Below are positions 1 through 7,440 of a DNA stretch of 64,000 bases, piece by piece; position 1 is the first letter of the stretch, and each line of letters starts with the position of its first letter. This DNA comes from an uncultured Duncaniella sp. (lineage in GTDB: Bacteria; Bacteroidota; Bacteroidia; Bacteroidales; Muribaculaceae), in NCBI GenBank assembly GCA_910577255.1, contig CAJTMH010000004.1:1-64000 (forward strand), given 5' to 3'. The translations under genes and the position numbers were made by a program. The notes under the pieces are model-generated. The model searched no databases. It saw only the letters and a program-made list of their open reading frames with translations, and was not told the DNA's origin.

Positions 1-133
1 CACTTATCCGCCATACAAGCCAAAACATCGCCTATATCACTCCACAAAACCCTCCCGAAACACCCTCTCCGCACAATCCCCGCACAACAACGGAAAAATC
101 ATCGCACCACAAACCGCACCACCCATATCCCCA

Positions 134-178
134 CAAAAAAACGGAGGCTCGCGACTGCAAAACAGTCCGAGCCTCCGT
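134..178 (-). terminator. Intrinsic terminator after serA
   Basis: A long hairpin (arms at 141-156 and 162-178, one bulged base, loop CAAAA) lies just past the serA stop. On the minus strand it is followed by a run of six U residues (the A run at 135-140). It should end the serC-serA transcript. Positions 1-133 beyond it show no gene. Confidence 0.8.
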
Positions 179-224
179 ATATCAATCATCAGGCGCCCAA
201 TCTACGAGGCAGCCTCGACTGTGC

Positions 225-1145
225 TTACTTATTCACACGGAAACGTTGCTCACCGGTAGTAAGGAAAGCTATGACCTGACGAGCGGCAGCTATGCCGGCA
301 TTGATGTTAGCCTCAGAGGTCTGAGCACCCATCTTCTTAGGCGTAAAGAACACCCTGTCGCCAAAACGCTCCTTAATCTCGGCAGCACGCTCAGGCGCCA
401 CGTCAGCGGCATACTTGATGTCGCCTCTCTCCTCGAGCGCTTTGATGAGACCTTCCTCGTCAATCACCTCCTTGCGGGCGGTATTGATGAGCAGACCACC
501 CTTAGGCATCGATGCTATAAGATCATAACCTATCGAACCGCGGGTCTCAGGCGTTGCGGGAATATGAATCGACACCACCTTATTATTACGGTAGAGACCT
601 TCCACAGAATGCACAGGCGAAACTCCGGCATCCTCCATAACATTGTCCGGGCAATAAGGGTCAAGAGCCGACACATTCATCTCAAAGCCGCGGGCTATGC
701 GGGCCACGTTGCGACCCACCTGTCCGAAAGCCTGGATACCCAGCGTCTTGTCCTTAAGCTCAGTTCCCGAGGTACCGTTATACATGTTTCTGCACATCAT
801 CACAGCCAGCCCGAACACAAGTTCCGCCACGGCATTGGAATTCTGGCCGGGAGTGTTCTGCACACACACGTCATGAGCGGTGGCAGCCGCAAGGTCAACA
901 TTGTCATAACCGGCTCCGGCCCTCACCACCACCTTCAGCTTCTTGGCGGCGTCGAGCACCTCGGCGTCCACCTTGTCACTGCGGATGATGATGGCATCCA
1001 CGTCAGCCACAGCGTCAAGCAGCTCCTGACGCGATGTATATTTCTCAAGGAGGCAGAGCTCAGCTCCGGCATCCTCTATCACCTTGCGCATACCGTCGAC
1101 AGCGACAGCAGCGAAAGGCTTTTCAGTAGCAATTAAAACTTTCAT
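225..1145 (-). CDS. serA: D-3-phosphoglycerate dehydrogenase, type III
   Basis: First step of serine synthesis: NAD-dependent oxidation of 3-phosphoglycerate to 3-phosphohydroxypyruvate in the cytoplasm. At 306 residues it is the short type, with a substrate-binding domain and a Rossmann domain but no C-terminal ACT domain. Visible motifs are AGAGYDNVD (about residues 76-84), the nucleotide loop AFGQVGR (the first Gly of GxGxxG is Ala), and TPKKMGAQT near residue 270, where most 2-hydroxyacid dehydrogenases carry the catalytic His. Lys at this position defines the so-called type IIIK enzymes known from Bacteroidetes and Entamoeba. It follows serC by 22 bp on the same strand, so the two are very probably co-transcribed and catalyse consecutive steps. 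With no ACT domain, classical allosteric inhibition by serine is not expected. Confidence 0.95.
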   Translation of the reverse strand: MKVLIATEKPFAAVAVDGMRKVIEDAGAELCLLEKYTSRQELLDAVADVDAIIIRSDKVDAEVLDAAKKLKVVVRAGAGYDNVDLAAATAHDVCVQNTPGQNSNAVAELVFGLAVMMCRNMYNGTSGTELKDKTLGIQAFGQVGRNVARIARGFEMNVSALDPYCPDNVMEDAGVSPVHSVEGLYRNNKVVSIHIPATPETRGSIGYDLIASMPKGGLLINTARKEVIDEEGLIKALEERGDIKYAADVAPERAAEIKERFGDRVFFTPKKMGAQTSEANINAGIAAARQVIAFLTTGEQRFRVNK

Positions 1146-1167
1146 GCGACAATCTCGTCAGGGATTA

Positions 1168-2235
1168 TTAATGTTGTGCCTCGAAATCCTTCATTGCGTC
1201 CACAAGCACCTGCACGCTTTCGATGGGCAGAGCGTTGTAGAGCGAAGCGCGGAAACCACCCACCGAGCGGTGTCCCTTGATGCCTACGATTCCGCGAGAC
1301 GAGCAGAAATCGATGAAATCCTTCTCAAGCTCCTTATACTCGGGAGTCATCACGAAGCACACGTTCATGATTGAGCGAGAGTCAGCTTCAGCTGTGCCGA
1401 CAAACATCTTGCTTGCGTCGATGGCGTCATAGAGGAGAGCAGCCTTCGCGAGGTCGCGGCGCTCCATCTCCTTCACACCGCCCTGCTCCTTATAATAACG
1501 CAGAGTCATGAGCGAAGAGAACACCGGAAGCACCGGAGGAGTGTTGAACATCGAGCCCTTCTTGATATGTGTACGGTAGTCAAGCATAGTGGGGATTGCG
1601 CGGTCCACATGGCCGAGCGCATCCTCCTTGACGATTACGAGCGTAGCACCTGCCGGGCCGAGATTCTTCTGTGCGCCGGCATAGATGAGGTCATATTTCG
1701 ACACATCAACCGGACGTGAGAAAATATCCGACGACATATCGGCCACCAGGGGCACTTTCACGTCAGGATCGGTGCGCAGCTCAGTGCCATAGATAGTGTT
1801 GTTGGTGGTGATGTGGAAATAGTCAAGGTCCTCAGGCACGGTGTAGCCCTTGGGATAATATGTATAGTTAGCCTCCTTCGATGATGCGAGCACCTCTACT
1901 TCACCGAAGAGACGAGCCTCCTTGATAGCATTCGAAGCCCATGTGCCGGTGTCGAGATATCCGGCCTTGGTGCGGAGAAGGTTCATAGGCGCCATACAGA
2001 ACTGCAGACTTGCGCCGCCGCCCAGATACAGGACCTGATACCCTTCGGGCACATCCAGAAGCTCCTTCACGAGCTGCTGAGCCTCATCCATCACAGCCAC
2101 AAACTCCTTGCTGCGGTGTGAAACCTCCAGGAGCGAAAGACCGGTATTGGCAAAATTGTGCACTGCATCGGCCGTATTCTTAATGGTATATTCACTAAGA
2201 ATCGAGGGGCCGGCATAAAAATTATGCTTCTTCAT
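1168..2235 (-). CDS. serC: Phosphoserine aminotransferase
   Basis: A class V PLP-dependent aminotransferase of 355 residues, the normal size for SerC. It converts 3-phosphohydroxypyruvate and glutamate to phosphoserine and 2-oxoglutarate. The N-terminus (KKHNFYAGPSIL) is typical, and the PLP-binding lysine lies in YAGAQKNLGPAG near residue 192. The C-terminal segment GIKGHRSVGGFRASLYNA holds the conserved phosphate/carboxylate-binding His-Arg region. It is the first gene of a serC-serA operon; a likely -7 element at 2356-2363 predicts a leader of about 115 nt that contains a hairpin. Confidence 0.96.
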   Translation of the reverse strand: MKKHNFYAGPSILSEYTIKNTADAVHNFANTGLSLLEVSHRSKEFVAVMDEAQQLVKELLDVPEGYQVLYLGGGASLQFCMAPMNLLRTKAGYLDTGTWASNAIKEARLFGEVEVLASSKEANYTYYPKGYTVPEDLDYFHITTNNTIYGTELRTDPDVKVPLVADMSSDIFSRPVDVSKYDLIYAGAQKNLGPAGATLVIVKEDALGHVDRAIPTMLDYRTHIKKGSMFNTPPVLPVFSSLMTLRYYKEQGGVKEMERRDLAKAALLYDAIDASKMFVGTAEADSRSIMNVCFVMTPEYKELEKDFIDFCSSRGIVGIKGHRSVGGFRASLYNALPIESVQVLVDAMKDFEAQH

Positions 2236-2306
2236 AATGTTAATTGGGGGATTATGTTTGAAACGGATGTTATCATTATCGCATTAATGATAGTAGAGTC
2301 ACTCCG

Positions 2307-2329
2307 GGCAGTCCGGACCACGGACCGCC
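2307..2329 (-). other. Hairpin in the serC leader
   Basis: A 9-bp stem (2307-2315 with 2321-2329, one G-U pair on the minus strand) and a 5-nt loop lie between the candidate serC promoter and its start codon. No U-run follows on the minus strand, so it does not look like a terminator for rarA. It may be a leader structure affecting serC expression; that role is inference. Confidence 0.35.
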
Positions 2330-2355
2330 TGACAACTGACGCTACTTATTTTCCG

Positions 2356-2363
2356 CAAATATA
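2356..2363 (-). promoter_or_regulatory. Candidate -7 element for serC-serA
   Basis: Reads TATATTTG on the minus strand, matching the Bacteroidetes -7 consensus TAnnTTTG, in the gap between rarA and serC. No clear TTTG box is found at the ideal distance upstream, so only the -7 half is supported. Confidence 0.4.
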
Positions 2364-2403
2364 CACATTTTTTCCAATTCAACCCCCATCACGCGAAAAA
2401 AAT

Positions 2404-3717
2404 TCACTTTTCGCTCCCCTCTGTTCCCTCGCCCCCCTTCGGCGCCGGATTCCAACGTGAATTCTGGAGCGCGGCCGACCTCATCTCAGCCTGATTGTCA
2501 CACGGATGCCAGAACCCCTTATGACCGAGCTCGTCAGGCATGAACTGCTGCACCACGAAATTCCCGGGATAATCATGGGCATACTTGTAGTCGCGTCCAT
2601 AGCCCATCTCCTTCATCAGCGACGTCGGTGCATTCCTCAAATGCAGGGGCACCGGCAGGTCCCCGGTCTTCTCGACCATAGCGAGAGCCGAATTTATGGC
2701 CATATACGCCGAATTGCTCTTGGGCGAAAGCGCAAGATAGATGGTACACTCCGCCAAAGGAATCCGCCCTTCAGGGAAACCGATTTTCCTTACCGCGTCA
2801 AACGTCGCGTTGGCCAGCAGCAACGCATTCGGATTAGCGAGGCCGATATCCTCCGCAGCCAATATGAGAAGACGCCGTGCTATGAACTCCGGATCCTCCC
2901 CGCCGGCTATCATCCTCGCAAGCCAGTAGACAGCCGCGTCAGGGTCGCTCCCTCTAACGCTCTTTATGAAAGCCGAGATTATGTCATAATGCATCTCACC
3001 GTTCTTGTCATACGCGGCAGGATTCTCCTGAAGCCTCTCTGTCACCACCTTGTCATCGATCACCATCTCCTCACCCTGCGGAGTCGACTGCTCAAGCAGG
3101 TCAAGGATATTCAGCAGCTTACGGGCATCCCCGCCGGCAAACCTGAAAAGCGCCGTCGACGACTCCACCCTCACCCCATGGCTCCTGAGCACCTCATCCT
3201 TCTCCAGGGCCCTGTCGAGCAACTGCTGCAGCTCATCCTGCTCCATGGGACGAAGCGTATACACCTGCGCGCGCGACAGCAGCGGCCTTATCACCTCAAA
3301 CGACGGATTCTCCGTAGTCGCGCCCACCAGCGTCACTATCCCGCTCTCCACAGCACCGAGCAGACTATCCTGCTGCGCCTTGTTGAAGCGGTGTATTTCA
3401 TCAATAAACAGCACAGGTCTCCCCTGCGTGAACATGCTCTCCGCGTCGCGCCTGCACCTGTCCAGCACATCGCGCACCTCCTTCACCCCCGACGTCACAG
3501 CCGAGAGCGTATAGAACGGCACCTTCACCGTATTGGCTATGATCTTGGCCAACGTGGTCTTCCCAACCCCGGGAGGACCCCAGAGTATGAACGACGACAC
3601 GCGCCCCGACTCTATCATCCTGCGAATAATCCCGCATGGACCTACAAGATGAGTCTGGCCTATATAATCATCAAGCGAACGCGGACGCAGACGCTCCGCA
3701 AGTGGTGGATTCATCAT
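2404..3717 (-). CDS. rarA: Replication-associated recombination protein A (AAA+ ATPase)
   Basis: RarA/MgsA (WRNIP1 family) is a clamp-loader-like AAA+ ATPase acting at stalled replication forks. The 437-residue protein has the expected order: N-terminal PLAERLRPRSLDDYIGQ, Walker A GPPGVGKTT (about residue 46), Walker B LFIDEIHRF (about residue 104), sensor region VGATTENPSFE, and the C-terminal tetramerisation domain with RMIAGGEDPEFIARRL. Either Met1 or Met2 could start translation; family N-termini favour Met2 at 3714. The extreme C-terminus (after about residue 415) is Gly/Glu-rich and not conserved. A -7 element lies only 6 nt upstream of the start, so the message may be nearly leaderless. 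Confidence 0.96.
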   Translation of the reverse strand: MMNPPLAERLRPRSLDDYIGQTHLVGPCGIIRRMIESGRVSSFILWGPPGVGKTTLAKIIANTVKVPFYTLSAVTSGVKEVRDVLDRCRRDAESMFTQGRPVLFIDEIHRFNKAQQDSLLGAVESGIVTLVGATTENPSFEVIRPLLSRAQVYTLRPMEQDELQQLLDRALEKDEVLRSHGVRVESSTALFRFAGGDARKLLNILDLLEQSTPQGEEMVIDDKVVTERLQENPAAYDKNGEMHYDIISAFIKSVRGSDPDAAVYWLARMIAGGEDPEFIARRLLILAAEDIGLANPNALLLANATFDAVRKIGFPEGRIPLAECTIYLALSPKSNSAYMAINSALAMVEKTGDLPVPLHLRNAPTSLMKEMGYGRDYKYAHDYPGNFVVQQFMPDELGHKGFWHPCDNQAEMRSAALQNSRWNPAPKGGEGTEGSEK

Positions 3718-3722
3718 GACTG

Positions 3723-3730
3723 CAAATTTA
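3723..3730 (-). promoter_or_regulatory. Candidate -7 element for rarA
   Basis: Reads TAAATTTG on the minus strand. Its 3' end is 6 nt from the first rarA ATG, which would put the transcription start at or next to the start codon. No good -33 box was found. Confidence 0.35.
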
Positions 3731-3991
3731 CAAAAAATGTTTCGACCGCCCTCCCCTATCCCTTATATATAATATGTGTAGGTAGTGTTAAAGGTTTTTA
3801 ATATCCCGCAGCTATTGCGCATTAATTAAGATTTTTTCATTAATTTTACGGCGAAAGAACAAATTTTCGGCTCTGACGTCATTACCGGCTTCCGACACCG
3901 AACTTTCAAAACACAAAATTGTTAATTTTATAAGCGGAAGTTAACACCTCCCGCTATCGTCAACAAAATTAACGTTTTAAACTATACAGCT

Positions 3992-4234
3992 ATGAGTGAA
4001 CAGAAAAACTCCACCGGCACCCCCGCCACGATGCGCAACATCTTCGGCATCATCATGATTATAGTATATGTCGGAGTAGGCATCCTCTTCTTCTGCGGAT
4101 ACTTCGACATCCTCTTCCCGACATGGGGATGGGTCCGTTGGGTCGGCGGCGCACTCTTCACCGTCTACGGTCTTTGGCGTGCCTATCGCCAGTTCAAGGG
4201 GATTGACCCCGGCTACGGCAACGACCGCGACTGA
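3992..4234 (+). CDS. Small membrane protein, 80 aa
   Basis: The ORF starts with an ATG after an AT-rich leader. The protein has a polar N-terminus (about 16 residues), a hydrophobic segment around residues 17-36 (IFGIIMIIVYVGVGILFFCG), a second hydrophobic stretch around 38-60 with several Trp and Gly, and a short charged tail. It probably spans the inner membrane twice. It directly precedes the PstS-like lipoprotein gene on the same strand with a 93-nt gap, so a shared transcript is likely. In other Bacteroidales, as I recall, small membrane proteins of this kind accompany ExbB/ExbD, PstS-like and TPR genes; that is recollection, not shown here. Function unknown. Confidence 0.75.
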   Translation: MSEQKNSTGTPATMRNIFGIIMIIVYVGVGILFFCGYFDILFPTWGWVRWVGGALFTVYGLWRAYRQFKGIDPGYGNDRD

Positions 4235-4327
4235 CCATCAGCCGCGCCCATCCGGGCCGGCATGCTAACGGTCTCCCCTCCTCGACATCATACTTACCCA
4301 ACCACCCCTAAGCAACCACATCTGGCA

Positions 4328-5305
4328 ATGACACGATTCTTAAGATATGCCGCAGCCGCCGTGGCCCTCTCGGCCACGGCCATGCTCGGATCCTGCTCAA
4401 AGACCGCCGAATCACAGAAACCGGCCACCCTCGCAAAGGTAGCCTGCGACGAATCATTCGAAAACATCATGGAGCAGGAAATCGACGTCTACGAATACAT
4501 CTACCCGAAGGAAGATGTCCTCGCCTACTACCTCCCCGAGAATGCCGCCATCGACTCCATCATGGCCATGGGTAGCGTCAAGGCAGCCGTCGTCACCCGC
4601 CCGCTCACCGACCAGGAACTCAGCTACCTGAGAAGCCACAAGAAAGTGGTCCATCAGAAAAAGATAGCCATCGACGCCCTCGCCTTGATAGTCAACCCCC
4701 AGAACCCTGTCGAAATCCTCTCCAAAAAGGAAATCGCCGAGATTCTCTCCGGTGAAGTCACCCGATGGGACCAGGTGGAACCCTGCAAACTCGGTGAGAT
4801 ATCAGTCATCTTCGACCACCAGGGCTCATCCACCGTCAAGTACATGCGCGACTCCATCCTTGGTGGAAAAGACTTCGGCCCCAACATCTCTGCCGTCAAG
4901 ACCAACCCCGACGTGTTCAAAGCCGTGGCTGAAAACAAAAACGCCATGGGCATCATTGGCGTCAGCTGGGTATCGAGCGACATGAATGGCCGTGAGAAGA
5001 CCACCGAAGAGCTCGCCCAGGCCGTCGAGAAGAGCGACACCACCACCCTCCGGTTCAACGACGACGTAAAAGTCCTCAAAATCCGCGGCAACGACGTAGT
5101 GGCCGCCTACAAGCCCTACCAGGCCTACATCTTCGACGGAAGTTATCCCCTCTACAGGTCCGTCTACATGATCAGCACAGCCCCGGGTGGCACCATCTCT
5201 CATCGCTTCTTCAGCTTCGTGACAGGCTTCCAGGGACAGAAAATCATACAGATGACAGGCATACTCCCCGCCACCGTGCGCCCGCGCATGGTCCAGGTGG
5301 AATAA
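4328..5305 (+). CDS. PstS-like substrate-binding lipoprotein
   Basis: A PBP-like (periplasmic-binding type II) protein related to phosphate-binding PstS. I place the start at 4328 because the peptide from there is a lipoprotein signal: basic residues (MTRFLRY), a hydrophobic core, and lipobox LGSC with the lipidated Cys near residue 24. An in-frame ATG at 4262 would add 22 polar residues ahead of the signal. Recognisable family segments are IALIVNP-like ALIVNPQNPV, the Ser-rich ligand loop FDHQGSSTVKYMRD, and GIIGVSWVSS. The mature protein should sit in the periplasm, lipid-anchored. No pstC, pstA or pstB genes are adjacent, so it may not serve a conventional phosphate ABC transporter; the next gene encodes a TPR protein. 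Confidence 0.85.
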   Translation: MTRFLRYAAAAVALSATAMLGSCSKTAESQKPATLAKVACDESFENIMEQEIDVYEYIYPKEDVLAYYLPENAAIDSIMAMGSVKAAVVTRPLTDQELSYLRSHKKVVHQKKIAIDALALIVNPQNPVEILSKKEIAEILSGEVTRWDQVEPCKLGEISVIFDHQGSSTVKYMRDSILGGKDFGPNISAVKTNPDVFKAVAENKNAMGIIGVSWVSSDMNGREKTTEELAQAVEKSDTTTLRFNDDVKVLKIRGNDVVAAYKPYQAYIFDGSYPLYRSVYMISTAPGGTISHRFFSFVTGFQGQKIIQMTGILPATVRPRMVQVE

Positions 5306-5445
5306 ACCCACGGAGGCAAAAAAATATTCTTGCTGATGGAAATAAACCCTGCGTTTTTCCGTTAGTCTATAATAATAGGCTCTCCACAACCCAGAAAAAG
5401 CAACCGAATCAAAAAAATCAAACCAAAAAATAGTAAACCAACAAC

Positions 5446-7071
5446 ATGAAATTTCGTACATTGTTCTCCCTCTTCTTGGGAGGTTGCGCCCTCGCGGTTT
5501 CTGCTCAGGGCGGCTATCAGGATGGTGTAGACTACTACAATGCCGACCGTTTTGACAAAGCTAAAACCATTCTCGAGAAGACCATCAACGATTCTGCCAC
5601 CGACAAGGCCGTGTCCTACTTCTATCTCGGTTCACTCGACATGCGCGACGGCAACACCGCTGCTGCTGCCGAGAACTTCAACAAAGGCATCCAGGCCAAC
5701 CCCGCCTACGGCTACAACTACGTAGGCCTTGGCGAAATCGCGCTCAAGAACGGCAACAAGTCCGAAGCCGAAAAGCAGTTCAAGACCGCCCTCGACGCCA
5801 ACAAGAAGGATCCCTCCCTCATGGCTGCCGTGGCTCGCGCATACTTCAATGTCGACCCTGTAACCTACGCAAAGGAAATCGACAAACAGATCGCACAGGC
5901 CATGAAGGTATCGAAAAACAAAGAGCCCCAGGTCTACCTCCTCAAGGGCGACATGATCAAGAAATCTGACATCGGCCAGGCAGCCGGCTTCTACGAACAG
6001 GCCATCATCTTCGACGAAGAAAGCGGTAGCATCAACCCACAGGCCTATGTGAAGTACGCCAACCTCTACAACAAGGTTAACCCCCAGTTCGCTATCGACA
6101 AGCTCGTCGAACTCAACGAGAAGCTCCCCACCTCCGCACTTGCACAGAGCGAGCTCGCCGAAAAATACTACGACGGCAACCAGTTCACCAAAGCTGCCGA
6201 GCAGTATGGCAAATACATCCAGAACCCCAACCACTTCCAGGGTGACGAACAGCGCTACTCAGGCCTCCTCTACTTCGGCAAGAAGTACCAGGAATCACTC
6301 GACGTAGCCAACAACGTCCTCACCAAGGACCCCCAGAACGAGTACATGCAGCGCATGGTGATGCTCAACAAGGCAGCCCTCGGCGACTTCGCCGGAGCTG
6401 AGGAAGCAGCCAAAAAGCTCTTCGCTCACTCTGGTGCCAAGTTCACCGCAACCGACTACACCACCTATGGCGACATCCTCGGCGAACTCGGCCGTCCCCA
6501 GGAAGCAATCGATGCCTACATGCAGGCCTACAACCTCAACCCCGAAAAGAACAAACAGATTCTTTCCAACATCTCTTCAATGTACACCGAGCTTGAGGAC
6601 TACCAGAAGGCAGCCGAATACATGCAGCAGTACGTTGACGCCGGCGACGCTTCACTCAACGACTACTTCACCCTCTCTAACCGCTACAAGAACCTCGGCA
6701 TCTCACTCCCCGAAGGCTCTCCCGAACGCGCCGAAGCAGCCAACAACGGTATCAAATACGTTGATCTCGCCATCGAGTCAGCAGCCAACAAGGGTCCCCT
6801 CTACCGCAACAAGGCTACCCTCATGATGATTCGCGACGGTAGCGAAATCACCGAGGACCTCGTGGCAACCTACCAGGACATGCTTGCTGCCTACGACGAA
6901 GATCCCGAAAACAAGACCAAGTATGCCGACGCTTACAAGAGCGCTTACAACAACCTCGCCAACTACTATCTCAAGGCCGGCGACAAGGACAAAGCTCGCG
7001 AATACTTCGAGAAATTCCTTGAAATAGACCCCGAGAACCAGGCTCTCCGCGACTACCTCAAGAAGATGTAA
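5446..7071 (+). CDS. Secreted tetratricopeptide-repeat protein
   Basis: A 541-residue protein with a cleavable signal peptide (MKFRTLFSLFLGGCALAVSA, cleavage probably before QGG) followed by TPR-type helices along nearly the whole length. Clear repeats include AVSYFYLGSLDMRDGNTAAA, NYVGLGEIALKNGNKSEA and, at the C-terminus, YNNLANYYLKAGDKDKA followed by FLEIDPENQ. It is likely a periplasmic or outer-membrane-facing scaffold; no catalytic motif is seen. It follows the PstS-like gene by 140 bp and ends at a terminator hairpin. Codon use is strongly biased to C-ending codons, suggesting high expression (inference). Confidence 0.85.
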   Translation: MKFRTLFSLFLGGCALAVSAQGGYQDGVDYYNADRFDKAKTILEKTINDSATDKAVSYFYLGSLDMRDGNTAAAAENFNKGIQANPAYGYNYVGLGEIALKNGNKSEAEKQFKTALDANKKDPSLMAAVARAYFNVDPVTYAKEIDKQIAQAMKVSKNKEPQVYLLKGDMIKKSDIGQAAGFYEQAIIFDEESGSINPQAYVKYANLYNKVNPQFAIDKLVELNEKLPTSALAQSELAEKYYDGNQFTKAAEQYGKYIQNPNHFQGDEQRYSGLLYFGKKYQESLDVANNVLTKDPQNEYMQRMVMLNKAALGDFAGAEEAAKKLFAHSGAKFTATDYTTYGDILGELGRPQEAIDAYMQAYNLNPEKNKQILSNISSMYTELEDYQKAAEYMQQYVDAGDASLNDYFTLSNRYKNLGISLPEGSPERAEAANNGIKYVDLAIESAANKGPLYRNKATLMMIRDGSEITEDLVATYQDMLAAYDEDPENKTKYADAYKSAYNNLANYYLKAGDKDKAREYFEKFLEIDPENQALRDYLKKM

Positions 7072-7110
7072 TCACGCGCTGACCCGCTGTTGACAAACAT
7101 AACCCATACC

Positions 7111-7148
7111 GCACCCCACTGCCCCCATCGGCAGCGGGGTGCTTCCGT
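7111..7148 (+). terminator. Terminator after the TPR gene
   Basis: A GC-rich hairpin (13-bp arms with one mismatch, 7111-7123 and 7130-7142) about 40 nt after the stop codon, followed by a T-containing tail rather than a pure T run. Confidence 0.65.
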
Positions 7149-7309
7149 TTCCCTCTGTCCCCTCACGTCCGCCCATCAGCAATACCCCTCCACAACCCGA
7201 TTCGACATATTAGTGCGCCATTCCCGAAGAATAAAGACCGTTTTAAAGATTTCATAAAGTTAAAAAATCAACATACTCTTAGGATATTACCATGATTTTT
7301 AGTTACTTT

Positions 7310-7342
7310 GTGCTGACCGAGGAGTCTCCATGCGGTCAACAC
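7310..7342 (+). other. Stem-loop in the acyl-CoA ligase leader
   Basis: Arms GTG-C-TGACCG and CGGTCA-A-CAC form a 9-bp stem with a single internal mismatch around a 13-nt loop. It would lie close to the 5' end of a transcript beginning near 7315, about 100 nt before the start codon. A regulatory role is inference. Confidence 0.3.
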
Positions 7343-7440
7343 GCTTCAGCCACGCGCCGGATTATCCTCCACCACCCCAAACAAAGGATTGTAAGCCAGC
7401 GTTATATGTTAAGTAACTCTTAATACAGAGAGTCTGATTT

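Larger units (their letters stand above)
7072..7440. other. Gene-free stretch between the TPR protein and acyl-CoA ligase
   Basis: Holds the terminator at 7111-7148, then an AT-rich part and a stem-loop at 7310-7342, then the start of the ligase gene at 7441. A TACTTTG sequence at 7304-7310 resembles a -7 element with one base missing from the spacer. No coding frame with plausible composition is seen. Confidence 0.7.

Noticed and set aside
246..1136. A 296-residue plus-strand frame opposite serA
   Set aside because: Antisense shadow with His/Arg-rich composition; serA has clear family motifs on the other strand.
2506..3801. A 431-residue plus-strand frame opposite rarA
   Set aside because: It is fully antisense to rarA, rich in Arg/His/Pro, has no recognisable motif, and arises from the codon bias of the real gene.
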